From contig NC_069116.1 of assembly GCF_025612915.1 (NCBI RefSeq), positions 36,995,090 to 37,059,089 of the forward strand: 64,000 nucleotides of DNA. The letters are read 5' to 3'. Every line of letters begins with the position of its first letter. Position 1 is the stretch's first letter. Below the pieces are notes generated by a model that saw only the letters and a list, made by a program, of their open reading frames with translations, was not told where the DNA came from and searched no databases. Both the position numbers and the translations under genes were made by a program. Positions 45,630-57,031 of this stretch are shown piece by piece. Source of the DNA: Magallana angulata (Eukaryota > Mollusca > Bivalvia > Ostreida > Ostreidae).

Positions 45630-46240
45630 GCCTGTCGGTAGAGCCAGCTACGCTCGATGGCGTGTTCGCCGGCGAGCTACGCGTGACTAAGGGCGAATAA
45701 AAATAATTTCCAGCCCAGGGCGCCGCTATACTGGCCACTATTTTGTTTTGAAAAAAGCTCAGTCATCAAATGACTTGCGCTATATTGTTGCCCCTATAGT
45801 CAATTTAAAACTGTCCAAGGCTTCCAAGATTAAAATAAATGACTATGCAAACCAGTGTGTATCACCAATGCTTGAATCAAGAAATACGACTAATAATTTA
45901 TGTGTCTTGGCAAATTTTGAGATGGAAAATAAAACATTAACACGAAGGTACCGATCTTTTGAACAATAAATTAAGTAGCAGAATTTTAAAGGCATCCATA
46001 TATAAAATTGAAAAGCACTGAAAGAAGACAGGAAATATCTTGGAAATATCAAGTACATTTCGTCGGCTTATGTTTTACGTGAAAACATGACGTCATAGTG
46101 TACACTGAGCACGCAACGTTTAGTTTAACTTTGGTTGATGATTTGAAGCAGACATGAATTTTATTCCCTCTTTAACAACAATCAAACGATGCTGTCTCTG
46201 TCAAAATAATCTGTGCTCGTCCGAACGGTTACGCCATTTA
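45630..46240 (+). mobile_element. Family M element, diverged copy (C unit)
   Basis: It aligns with the TSSK-intron copies through CAGCCCAGGGCGCCGC, CACTATTTTGTTTTGAAAA, GTTGCCCCTATAGTCAATT, a CRE TGACGTCA at 46088-46095, and TGAGCACGCAACGTTTAGTT. It ends near TTAACTATTA. Its left end has a different GC-rich hairpin (GATGGCGTGTTCGCCGGCGAG). Confidence 0.65.
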
Positions 46241-46538
46241 ACTATTAAAAAATATTTAATTTTAAAAAATGGTTCATGTTTTTAAACATGTATCAAATTG
46301 GAAAGATATGCAAAAAGAGGACGTATTGTCAATTGTTTACTTGATAATTTCAATTCTAATTGTAAATAATTAAAAGCAGAAAAATAGAATTTGACCAAAA
46401 TCGTGACCATTCCCCTTTAACATCAGCGAATGTTATAATTTTATACAAATTGTAGTCGCTTCCAATTTAAATAAGTATCGGCTAGACCGGCTTGCATGTC
46501 TCTCCTGTGGTATATTTTAAGGTACATAATTATAGGGT

Positions 46539-46585
<47 letters not shown>

Positions 46586-46898
46586 CGTTTATAAAAAAAA
46601 AGGAGGGAGGGGGGTTGTGTTGAACGCATATATATTACATTAGAGGCGTTTTCGACGTTGTCGGAAAGGCCCAAGAAGTTGCGATTGACATTTGAACTCG
46701 TGGCGAATGATTAGGCCGCTATCAATTCACAGGATACTGAAAGTCGCAGATTTCCATACAAACCTTAGGGGAAGTATAACTATAATTTTTACACTGATTG
46801 TAAAAATATTTAAAAATATCATCTGAAATTACCGACACCACCGTTTTTCTGTAGTAACTTTATTTTAATTGAAGAGAATTCATTTTTATTGACGTATG
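46241..46898. other. Spacer between family M copy and C1q D
   Basis: It holds the right end of a TTAA-type element near 46376-46421 (GACCAAAATCGTGACCATTCCCC) and a TATC microsatellite at 46541-46584. The rest is flank shared with 52740-53050 and 59870-60140. No gene. Confidence 0.6.
46541..46584. repeat. (TATC)n microsatellite
   Basis: Eleven ATCT units in the shared flank downstream of C1q copy D. A longer tract occupies the matching place downstream of copy F. Confidence 0.95.
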
Positions 46899-47992
46899 TT
46901 AGTACAGTTTCCAGCCATTGAAGGATGATCGCCAGTCTGGGTGACTGTAGAGATTCCCAATGTGAGCATTTGTAGGGTGAGTCCGTACAAATATCACATC
47001 TCCCTGATTCACCTCAACAACCACAATACCAGTAGGACTTCTAATATTAGAGGCACCCTGCGCGCTTGTAAACATAGCACCAACTACATTAGAATTCACA
47101 ACAAGCTGAGAATGTATGTACCCTCCCGTGTTACAGTAGAGATTCCACGTAAATACGTAAACACCGTGTTGAGGCGCGGTGAATGTTCCTGAATGTTTGT
47201 TATAATAGTTGCCGATGTTTGTTAAAACTGTGTCAAAGTGAATGGTGAATTCCTTAGATATGTCTGTTTCATAATGAGACACGTATGCAGAAAATGCAGC
47301 ACCATCTGGGAATGGGGTGGAGGTTGGCTGGATTCCTGAAATACATCAATGAATCAGTACTATCCTACAATGTGGTAAAATAAGTGAAATACCGGTTTTA
47401 TCAGGTACAAGTTCATGTTGGTTTTTAAGTTAATTAATATCTTACCTGTCAGAAGACGTTTTTCTTTTGATGCACGTGGTATTTTCTCTGACTGACTAAT
47501 TTTGCGTTTTACCGATGCAGTTTGGAGTTGTAGCTTCTCCTCGTTACTGTGAGTTGTCGATGGGCCGGTAGTCGTGTTTTCTTTCCTCAAATCGTCTGTT
47601 TTGAGATTTTTAAGTAAAGAACTCGAATATTTCTTATTGAACCTGAAGTTAGTGTTTGCTGTCAATCTGGATTTCAGAAACCAGTTTGAAGATTCTAAAT
47701 CTGCAATCCTAGCTTCAAGTTTCTCCGTCCGGCGACTCGAGGTATGAACAATTTCTTCTAAAAATTTCATTCTCCTTTTCAGGTAACTATTTTCGTCTTG
47801 AATAACTCTGAACATTGTGTCATCTTTGGTTTTTTCCGCTTGATGGTTTTCGAGTTTCTCATTTAGGTTTGCCAATAGTTTCTCTAGATTATCAAGCCTC
47901 TGTCTGCAAGTTTCATCTGACGACAAGCCATAGACATCGAGAGCAAAGTGGAAGAGGACGACTACAAAAGCTGTTGTTTTTACTTTCGCCAT
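46899..47992 (-). CDS. C1q-domain protein D
   Basis: Two exons, 47992-47446 and 47335-46899, joined in phase 1 across a 110-bp intron (donor GTAAGA, acceptor TTCAG), giving 327 residues. Signal peptide about 1-24 (FVVVLFHFALDVYG). Coiled coil about 30-110 (RLDNLEKLLANLNEKLE, LKRRMKFLEEIV, TEKLEARIADLE). A polar linker with SVKRKISQSEK follows, then the C1q domain (AAFSAYVSHYETD, TVLTNIGNYYNKHSGTF, HGVYVFTWNLY, DWRSSFNGWKLY). It is a probable secreted immune lectin without collagen repeats. An in-frame ATG at 48061 would add 23 residues before the signal peptide and is less likely. Copy E is nearly the same throughout. Confidence 0.87.
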
Positions 47993-48224
47993 TTTTCTTT
48001 GCACTTGTTGCGTACTGTGTGCAGCTGGTGTGAGGTTTGGTTCGGTTTGATAAGTATTCATGAACTTAACCTAGATTCGTTTAAATGATAAGAGCTCTTC
48101 ATGGAAATACAGCAATTTTTTGTATTTTTTTTCGAAATTGCCAGTGTAACGAAGAATATTGACCCGGATCAATATTTTATACCCCCCCCCCCTCGCAAAC
48201 GAAATTGGGGGGGGGGGGGTATAT

Positions 48225-48812
48225 AAGAATCACCTTGCCCTTCCGTCCGTCTATCCGTCTGTCTGTGCAAAATTCCTGTTCGGTCTTTCTTTTGGAAAGA
48301 CATTGGAAGACATAACTTTACAAAAAGATTGCTAATGACCTGAGGATGTGTCATAACTTAGACCCAAGGTCATTCGGACAATGTCACTGGCAGAAAAAGT
48401 GCATAGTTCGCGTCCGGTCAATATCTTTCTTATGAAAAGCAGTGAAAGTTCTAACCTCACACAAAAGGATTGCTTATGACCTGAGGGTGTTTCATGAACT
48501 TGACACAAGGACATTCGGGAAAGGTCAAGGTCACTGGCAGAAAAAATGCAAAATTCGTCTTTTGGAAATTCTTATTTCACACAATGAAAGCTTATGACCT
48601 GAGGGTGTGTCATCATCTTGACCCAAGGTCATTCGGGCAAGTTCAAGGTCACTGGCAGAAAAAGTGCAAAATTCTTGTTCGGTCTATATCTGTCTTAAAG
48701 AGAGACACAGAAAGTTCTAACCTCACACAAAGATTGCTTATGACATTAGGGTGTGCCATGACTTTGACCCAAGGTCAGTTCGGCAAGTTCAAAGTCATTG
48801 TTTAAAAATGCT
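48225..48812 (+). repeat. Tandem repeat upstream of C1q D
   Basis: The same 120-140 bp units as at 43430-44010. TCAAGGTCA sites lie at 48525-48533 and 48643-48651. It begins after a C-rich then G-rich hairpin near 48182-48220. Confidence 0.8.
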
Positions 48813-49832
48813 TTATTTTTATATGCGTCATGTCTTGCATGAATGAAAATGATTAAAAGGTAAAATTTGACACAAAGTGTCACAAATTTTTTTGTGTTTG
48901 GCGAAATTCAATTAATTGTAACATTCGTATCCCCGCCCGCCCCACTGAAAATGGCCCGCCCCAATGCATTTTATCTTTTTTTCGAGAATAACATTGTGTG
49001 GAAAAAAATTTTGGCCAAAAAATCGGGCTCGGTATATTAAGAATTCAAAACATTTAATGGCTGTTTGACACAGTGTGGATTATCGTTTGATTCCAGTCAT
49101 GTTTTCTTATCATAAAGATGCAAATGTCTTAATGCATTAACAGTTAAATTGAAATAAAATGGAATTTAAAGAATAAAAATTGGTTTGTGTACTCATATCA
49201 GCATAAGCAATTGACAAAAGAGAGCAGTTGTTATTGATAGAAAATGGACGGGTAATAGATAGCATCCATATTTTTTTCTACAAAAGCAACTATATGAGCT
49301 ATGATTTTTTTCTTAGCGGGAAGTAACATTTGTAAGCTTGCTCACAGTACCTCTAGTTCTAATGAATACTGAAACCAAAGGCGTTGATCAGACATATGTT
49401 AAAATGAGCAACTTCAGTTCTTAATAAAAAGTCTGTGGAAAACAAAACATTCAATGATTAGGTCTCGAAGTATCACATAAATCGAATGCTATAATAAAAC
49501 TCATTTTCTACCTAATTAAGACTCGTCAGATATTTATGACCCCGGCAATTGTACTGTCAGATGAACACATGTATCTTGACTTCTCAGAATGTTTTGTCGA
49601 TTTGCCAGAAAAATATGTTAACAGGTCGGTTGTTTGTTGGATATATGTACATGTCTATTTGTTAGATATTATGATAAAGTTAAATAAATATGATATCATA
49701 GAAGGAAAGCAATGATTATTCCAATCATTGCTTTCCTTTTAAGTTTCACTGGTGCTGAAATAAACAAAAGACAAGGTGTTTTTAAATTGTTCAAGTTTAA
49801 GCTATTAATCAGGTGATTATACTGTAGCATTG
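48813..49832. other. Duplicated flank, no gene
   Basis: It matches 44011-45011 and 55948-56896. The empty site of the TTAA insertion present in the E unit is at 48853-48856 (GATTAAAAGG). Confidence 0.65.
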
Positions 49833-49967
49833 AATGATTTATTTTTGACGTCGTCGTGTCAATAACTGCAGTCAGATGAGCAGACAAATTGAACAAGGCG
49901 CGTTATGACAATTTGTCTGCTCAACTGACGGCAGTTATTGACACGACGGCGTCAAAAATAAATCATT
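49833..49967. repeat. Near-perfect palindrome (D unit)
   Basis: A copy of the palindrome at 45012-45148 with a few changes. Its right edge abuts the TTAA element at 49971. Confidence 0.85.
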
Positions 49968-49970
49968 TAA

Positions 49971-50817
49971 GGAGTCTCGGGGGAGAATGTTTCAAACTTA
50001 CGATTTCCTATAAATTTTTTACAGTGAAATGTCAACTTATGAGTAAACTATGTGCAAAATATAAAGTAAATTGACCGGATAGTTTATCTGTTTGTCGCGC
50101 TCAAATTTTGGTCGTATGTCCGATTCATCACCGACGTTTTATATAGGATTATACAGGAAAATGAGGGTTTTCATTTTCAATATCATATTTAAAAAAATAC
50201 AAACATACGATTTTCTTTAAATTTTCAGCGATGGAAGGTTAACGTATAAGTAAACTTTTTGCCAAATTAAAACGAAATTGACCAGATGGGTTTTAGGCTA
50301 TCCGTCGTCATATTTTGATCCTACAAACGTGCAGTGCCAGCCATTTTACATTATAGAATTGTATAAAACAAAAGAATGTTTACGAATCAAATTTAATTTT
50401 ATTTGCATTAGAAGAAAAAATACATTTCCACTCACACAGAACGTACAAGGGTCGCGTATATGTTTTTATTTTGCAAATTATAGTTTTTATTTTAATTATT
50501 GACGCTGTAATAGAAAATGCACGACGTTAATTTTTGTCAATTGTTACGTCAGAGTCTCAACTGACGTCATCCTAATACGTTGACTCCGACGACAATAACG
50601 TCGATTTTGAAGAAGCGGCGAAAAAATTGAAATACTTTTGACATTATTCTAACGATTCATTTCACTTAAAATTATTTTTTGATAAGTAATTTTTCTGTAA
50701 TAAAAACGTTACATTATAACCTGTATCATTAAACATTTTGCTTTAAATTTGTGTTTTACAACAGTTATGCGCAATACCCTGCGCAGAGGGCGCAAAATTT
50801 TAAACCCGCTAACGACC
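49971..50817. mobile_element. TTAA-flanked insertion, 847 bp (D unit)
   Basis: TTAA at 49967-49970 and 50818-50821 brackets sequence absent from the C and E units, where the palindrome runs straight into ATGCGTATATTTACATTCCC. The ends begin GGAGTC and, inverted, GGTCGTT; similarity between the two ends is weak. Two internal blocks (near 49990-50090 and 50200-50310) resemble each other, both with TACGATTT and AGTAAACT. No protein-coding gene. Confidence 0.65.
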
Positions 50818-51140
50818 TTAATGCTTATATTTACATTCCCTTAGTGAGAAAATCAATTATTTACTTAGATAAAACGATACAAATTGCAGATCACGGAGGG
50901 GGTAAATTAGTAAAAGCAAGAACAGCTGTTTTATAAAAACCGGTTTAATCTGGTTATCACTTTTACTGTTCAGTTGAGATCGAAGAGCATGAAAATATAA
51001 TCCATGAAAAATAACTCTTGAAATTTTGCTTTTAACAATAAAATCAACTTTTTTGTTATATAATTGTAAAACATGGTGCTTTGACAACATGTATAAAATA
51101 TATTTTTTCAACCGGTAACATAGAAGTCACTGTTTGGGAA
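50818..51140. other. Duplicated flank, no gene
   Basis: Text shared with 45150-45490 and 57036-57345, including AGTGAGAAAATCAA, AAGAACAGCTGTTTTATAAA and CAACCGGTAACATAGAA. Confidence 0.6.
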
Positions 51141-51345
51141 CTACTTAGCTATTTCCGACAAACGTGTTTTACGTGAAAACATGACGTCATAATGTTCACT
51201 GAGCACGCAACGTTTAGTTTAACTTTGGTTGATGATTTGAAGCAGACATGAATCTTATTCTCTTTTTTACAAAAATCAAACAATACTGTCTCTGTCAAAA
51301 TAATCTGCGCTCGTCCGAACGGTTATGCCATTTAACTATTAAAAA
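51141..51345 (+). mobile_element. Family M element, right part only (D unit)
   Basis: The right third of the family M element (CRE at 51182-51189, TGAGCACGCAACGTTTAGTT, AATCTGCGCTCGTCCGAACGG). The left part and neighbouring flank present in the C and E units are missing, consistent with a deletion of several hundred bases. Confidence 0.65.
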
Positions 51346-51952
51346 ATATTTTATTTTAAAAAAAATTTCATGTTTTTAAACGTGTATCATATTGGAAAGA
51401 TGTGCAAAAAAGAGGACGTATTGTCAATTGTTCACTTGATAATTTCAAACGGTCAAACAACTGAAGGTGTGACCCTTCACACCTGCAGGGTGGCATGTGA
51501 ATATAACACCTGGCTCAAGCCATTATTGTTTATTAAGCCATTAATGACACCAAACAGCTTCATTATACAGGGTCATCCTGTTAAATCATTTTGAAAGTAA
51601 ACTGAAAAAATTGTTTCAAACTGTAATTATAATGTATTGGAGTTGACCAATCTATATGTATTTTCATTTACACTCTGTACTGGATATTTACGAACTCGCG
51701 TATTAAAAAATAATAAATGTACAACTTATTTTTTAACAAAATATTTGAATTTAAACATGTACAGATAGAAAGGAATATATACTCAAGACCTTTTGTGTTA
51801 GGAGGAGCTTTTCTTGTACGGACTGGACCTTTTTAGAGCAAAGGTGGACCTTAAATGTTAACATATAAAAGGTCCTTCCGGACCATTTTACAGACAGATC
51901 CTTAATAATACGACACCGACAGAGCTCGAAAAAAACAACTCGAATGTATTAA
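51346..51952. other. Duplicated spacer with an empty TTAA site
   Basis: 51616-51880 matches 58640-59515. The intact TTAA at 51733-51736 is the unoccupied counterpart of the insertion at 58757-59367. No gene is seen. Confidence 0.65.
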
Positions 51953-52447
51953 AGGGGCATGATCACGATTTTGGTCAACAATTATTTTCCCGATTTTAAT
52001 GTTTACAATGCTTCAGGAAGGCATTTTTATTATGCAACCATAATTTAAGTGCCAATCGTTGAGTTATGAGCAAGTTACAGAGCTTGCAATTCTTTGCTAT
52101 GAAAACAAAGCTTTTGTTTACATTTTGAACGTTGAAGTGAAAAGTCCGGTCTTAGACCAAAAGTAAAAAGTTACCACGTTAAGATCTGTTTATTTATGCT
52201 TTAAATGAATAAGAAAAAAAAGATCAGCTTAAAAAAAGAACTTTTGCCGGTATATTGAACAAATGTAAACAAAAACAGGGCACGAGCCTTGTTTACATGA
52301 AAAAGAATTGTGAGCCCTATATCTTGTTTATAACTTCACTACTGACTCTCCAATTTCATTTAGTCATTGGAAATGCATTTTCTAAAGCATTGAAAATAAT
52401 CAAAAGCAGAAAAATAGAATTTGACCAAAATCGTGAACATGCCCCCT
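51953..52447. mobile_element. TTAA-type element, 495 bp
   Basis: The terminal inverted repeats AGGGGCATGATCACGATTT and, from the right, AGGGGGCATGTTCACGATTT are flanked by TTAA at 51949-51952 and 52448-52451. A related right end lies near 46421. It has no transposase. The purine-G ends are as in the other TTAA elements here. Confidence 0.8.
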
Positions 52448-52479
52448 TTAACATCAGCAAATAATTTAATTCTGATTGT

Positions 52480-52735
52480 AACGCCTCATTTGATTGGTTA
52501 AACAAATTCATATATATAGTATAACATAACTTGCCTACGTCACAATAAGACGCGCGAGCGAAACGTATTAATCCGCTTGACGTTACGTTTAAATTTTGTA
52601 CAAATTAACATATTTCAACTAATCAATGGGCCTTATTATCTAACTTGGAACAGTTTACGCATTTTTATAAACCGCTACGCGGTTTATAAAGCGTAAACTG
52701 CCCTAATTATGTTATATCGTATAACATAGGTAGAA
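52480..52735. repeat. Foldback repeat related to 62655-62990
   Basis: The central hairpin CAGTTTACGC...TTTATAAACCGC-TAC-GCGGTTTATAAA...GCGTAAACTG lies in arms ending in TATAGTATAACATAA-like text. The left portion (TTGCCTACGTCACAATAAGAC, GACGTTACGTTTAAATTTTG) is the inverse of 62850-62960. Confidence 0.7.
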
Positions 52736-53054
52736 ATTAATCTATCTACGTTTATAAAAAAAGGAGGGATGGGGTTGTGTTGAACGCATATATATTACAT
52801 TAGAGGCGTTTAATGCGTTGTCGGAAAGGCACGAGAAGTTGCGATTGACATTTGTACTCGTGGCAAATGATTAGGCCGCAATCAATTCACAGGATACTGA
52901 AAGTCGCAGATTTCCATACAAACCTTAGAGGAAGTCTATAATTTTTACACTGATTGTAAAAATATTGAAAAATATCATCTGAAAGGACCGACACCACCGT
53001 TTTAATGTAGTAACTTTATTTTAATTGTAGAGAATTCATTTTTATTGACGTATG

Positions 53055-54146
53055 TTAGTACAGTTTCCAGCCATTGAAGGATGATCGCCAGTCTGGGGCA
53101 CTTTGGAGATTCCCGATGTGACCATTTGTAGGGTGAGTCCGAACAAATACCACATCTCCCTGATTCACCTCCACAACCACAATACCAGTAGGACTTCTAA
53201 TATTAGAAGCACCCTGTGCGCTTGTAAACATAGCACCAACTACATTAGAATTCACAACAAGCTGAGAATATATGTATCCTCCCGTATTAGAGTAGAGATT
53301 CCACGTAAATACGTAAACACCGTGTTGAGGCGCGGTGAATATTCCTGAATGTTTGTTATAATGGTTGCCGATGTTTGTTAAAACTGTGTCAAAGTGAATG
53401 GTGAATTCCTTAGATATGTCTGTTTCATAATGAGACACGTATGCAGAAAATGCAGCACCATCTGGGAATGGGGTGGAGGTTGACTGGATCGCTGAAATAC
53501 ATGAATGAATCAATACTGTCCTATAGTGAGGTAAAATTAATAAGTGAAATATTATCAGGTACAAGTTCATGTTGGTTTTTAAGTTAATTAATATCTTACC
53601 TGTCAGAAGACGTTTTTCTTTTGATGCACGTGGTATTTTCTCTGACTGACTAATTTTGCGTTTTACCGATGCAGTTTGGAGTTGTAGCTTCTCCTCGTTA
53701 CCGTGATTTGTCGGTGGATGGGTAGTCGTGTTTTCTTTACTTATATCGCCTGTTTTGAGATTTTTAAGTAAAAAACTCGAATATTTCTTATTGAACCTGA
53801 AGTTAGTGTTTGCTGTCAATCTGGATTTCAGAAACCAGTATGAAGATTCTAAATCTGCAATCCTAGCTTCAAGTTTCTCTGTCCGGCGACTCGAGGTAAG
53901 AACAATTTCTTCTAATGATTTAATTCTCCTTTTCAGGTAACTATTTTCGTCTTGAATAACTTTGAACATTGTGTCATCTTTGGTTTTTACCGCTTGATGG
54001 TTTTCGAGTTTCTCATTTAGGTTTGCCAATAGTTTCTCTAGATTATCAAGCCTCTGTCTGCAAGTTTCATCTGACGACAAGCCATAGACATCGAGAGCAA
54101 AGTGGAAGAGGACGACTACAAAAGCTGTTGTTTTTACTTTCGCCAT
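53055..54146 (-). CDS. C1q-domain protein E
   Basis: Two exons, 54146-53600 and 53491-53055, give 327 residues in the same order as copy D: signal peptide (FVVVLFHFALDVYG), coiled coil, polar linker, C1q domain ending DWRSSFNGWKLY. The first exon ends CTGACAG with donor GTAAGA. The acceptor is TTTCAG followed by CGATCC, so the junction residue is Ala rather than Gly. The 108-bp intron has no stop codon in frame, so an unspliced message would read through as one 386-residue protein with 36 extra, partly hydrophobic residues. The longer upstream start at 54215 is less likely. No damage is seen. Confidence 0.87.
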   Translation of the reverse strand: MAKVKTTAFVVVLFHFALDVYGLSSDETCRQRLDNLEKLLANLNEKLENHQAVKTKDDTMFKVIQDENSYLKRRIKSLEEIVLTSSRRTEKLEARIADLESSYWFLKSRLTANTNFRFNKKYSSFLLKNLKTGDISKENTTTHPPTNHGNEEKLQLQTASVKRKISQSEKIPRASKEKRLLTGKILINLKTNMNLYLIIFHLLILPHYRTVLIHSCISAIQSTSTPFPDGAAFSAYVSHYETDISKEFTIHFDTVLTNIGNHYNKHSGIFTAPQHGVYVFTWNLYSNTGGYIYSQLVVNSNVVGAMFTSAQGASNIRSPTGIVVVEVNQGDVVFVRTHPTNGHIGNLQSAPDWRSSFNGWKLY

Positions 54147-54369
54147 TTTTCTTTGCACTTGTTGCGTACTGTGTGCAGCTGGTGTAAGGTTTGGTTGGGT
54201 TTGATAAGTATTCATGAACTTAACCTAGATTCGTTTAAATGATAAGAGCTCTTCATGGAAATACAGCAATTTTTTGTATTTTTTTTTCGAAATTGCCAGT
54301 GTAACGAAGAATATTGACCTGGGTCATTTTTAACGAAATTGGGGGGGGGGGGGGGGGTATATAAGAATC

Positions 54370-54935
54370 ACCTTGCCCTTCCGTCCGTCTATCCGTCTGT
54401 CTGTGCAAAATTTCTGTACGGCCTTTCTTTTGGAAAGACATTGGAAGACATAACTTTACAAAAAGATTGCTATTGACCTGAGGATGTGTCATGACTTAGA
54501 CCCAAGGTCACTGGCAGAAAAAGTGCATAGTTCGCGTCCAATCAATATCTTTCTTATGAAAAGTGTGGAAGTTCTAACCTCACTTTAAAGGATTGCTTAT
54601 GACCTGAGGGTGTTTCATTACCTTGACACAAGGTCATTCGGGGAAGGTCAAGGTCACTGGCAGAAAAAGTGCAAAATTCGTCTCTTGGAAGTTCTAATTT
54701 CACACAATGAATGCTTATGACCTGAGGGTGTGTCATCATCTTGACCCAAGGTCATTCGGGCAAGTTCAAAGTCACTGGCAGAAAAAGTGCAAAATTCTTG
54801 TTCGGTCTATATCTGTCTTATAGAGAGACACAGAAAGTTCTTGCGTCACACAAAGATTGCTTATGACATCGGGGTGTGCCATGACTTTGACCCAAGGTCA
54901 GTCGGGCAAGTTCAAAGTCATTGTTTAAAAAATGC
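54370..54935 (+). repeat. Tandem repeat upstream of C1q E
   Basis: The third instance of the 120-140 bp unit block, one unit shorter near 54505. A perfect TCAAGGTCA is at 54648-54656. It is preceded by a poly-G run near 54341-54357. Confidence 0.8.
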
Positions 54936-54980
54936 TTAATTCTTATATGTGTCATGTCTTGCATGAATGAAAATGATTAA

Positions 54981-55947
54981 GGTAGTCCTATACTCGGCAC
55001 TAAATGGGCTCAATCATTAAAAGCTTAGCTTTAAATGATAAATATACATTTTAGCAATACATATACAAAAGAAAATATGTATGTTTACATGCTAGTTTGT
55101 TTGTTATCACCTCTCAGACGGGTGTACCCCCTTGCGAAAATTATTGACAATTATGAAATTTGCCAGACGTCCGTTTTTCCTAAAAATAATTACCAATTTT
55201 GGGAAAATTAGAACTGAACATACAAAAAAGAGTATAAATATTTATTTAAGCCATATCTCATCAATAATTTTGCGCAAATTTTTGTAAGTGAGTACGCTTT
55301 ATGGACCTGATGTATCAAAATGGATTACAAAAAATGCAATGCTAGTATCGCGTTTTGTAATTTTTTAACTATTTTATGGACTCAAACTGAAATTCATGGT
55401 GTTTATTCTATAGATTGATATCTTAGAAAAAAGATTTGGTAAAATAAATTATATGTTGACGGATTACTTTTCACGCTATAGGCTTTAAACCATGTAGACC
55501 CTGACGAAAAAATCCGTAAAAATCGCATTTTGCTACTGTTTTCTGCCTAGATCTGTCAACAATGTTAGATATCATTTAAACATCAATTAATTGACGGTTG
55601 ATTAAACTCGAAATAGCTTCTGTCTCTAAATTTAAACCGGTTTTAGTAAAAGAAAAAGAAAAATTCGGGGGGGGGGGTCAAAACAAAGAAGATATAAGCA
55701 TACCTGAGATCCTGGTTAATCAGAAACTTCGTTTTTCATTTTACATTAACAGAATCGAGTTTCTCAACATTAATCATTTCTATCTCTCATAGAATACATA
55801 TATTACAGTTCTAATTGCTTATTATTGCCATTGTTTACAACAGCGATGTAGAGCAAAATCAATACCGGGGGTATCAAAAACGCTTTGTAAAAGTCGAACC
55901 AATATTGTAAAATCCGTATTATGACGTAGTGCGATACTCGGACTACT
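54981..55947. mobile_element. TTAA-type element, 967 bp (E unit)
   Basis: It is flanked by TTAA at 54977-54980 and 55948-55951. The inverted ends are GGTAGTCCTATACTCGGCAC and AGTAGTCCGAGTATCGCAC. The D and C units have the empty site GATTAAAAGGTAAAATTTG at 48851 and near 44055. The frames at 55598-55792 and 55803-55997 are not transposases. Confidence 0.85.
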
Positions 55948-56896
55948 TTAAAAGGTAAAATTTGACACAAAGCTTGTTTGTGTTTGGCGAAATTCAATTA
56001 ATTGTAACATTCTTATCCCCGCCCGCCCCTCTGAAAATGGCCCGCCCCGATGTATTTTATCTTTTTTTTTAGAACAAAACTGTGTGGAAAAAAATTTTGG
56101 CAAACAAATCTGGCTCGGTATATTAAGAATTCAAAACATTAAATGGCTGTTTGACACAGTGTGGATTATTGTTTGATTCCCGTCATGTTTTCTTATCATA
56201 AGGATGCAAATGTCTTAATGCATTAACAGTTAAATTGAAATAAAATGGAATTTAAAGAATAAAAATTGGTTTGTGTACTCATATTAGCATAAGCAATTGA
56301 AAAAAGAGAGCAGTTGTTATTGATAGAAAATGGACGGGTAATAGATAGCATCCATATTTTCTACAATAGCAAACTATTTGAGTTATGATTTTTTTTCTTA
56401 GCGGGAAGTAACATTTGTAAGCTTGCTCACAGTACCTCTAGTTCTAATGAATACTGAAACCAAAGGCGTTGATCGGACATTTGTTAAAATGAGCAACTTC
56501 AGTTCTTAATAAAAAGTCTGTGGAAAACATAAAACATTCAATGATAAGGTCTCGAAGTATCATATAAATCGAATGCTATAATAAAACTCAAGTTCTACCT
56601 GATTAAGACTCGTCAGATATTTATGATATTAATATTTGTACTGTCAGATGAATACATGTATCTTGACTTCTCAGAATGTTTTGTCGATTTGCCAGAAAAA
56701 TATGTTAACAGGACGGTTGTGTGTTGGATATATGTACATGTCTATTTGTTAGATATTATAAGTTAAATAAATATGATATCATAGAATGGAATTGCTTTCC
56801 TTTAAGTTTCATGGGTGTTGAAAGAAACAAAAGACAAAGTGTTTTTAAATTGTTCAAGTTTTAGCTATTAAATCAGGTGATTATGCTATAGCATTG
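55948..56896. other. Duplicated flank, no gene
   Basis: Aligns with 44050-45011 and 48853-49832. No coding exon. Confidence 0.65.
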
Positions 56897-57031
56897 AATG
56901 ATTTATTTTTGACGTCGTCGTGTCAATAACTGCCGTCAGATGAGCAGACAACTTGGATAAGGCGCGTTATGATAATATGTCTGCTCAACTGACGGCAGTT
57001 ATTGACACGACGACGTCAAAAATAAATCATT
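56897..57031. repeat. Near-perfect palindrome (E unit)
   Basis: The third copy of the palindrome with 51-bp arms. It is followed by the same ATGCGTATATTTACATTCCC as the C unit. Confidence 0.85.
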
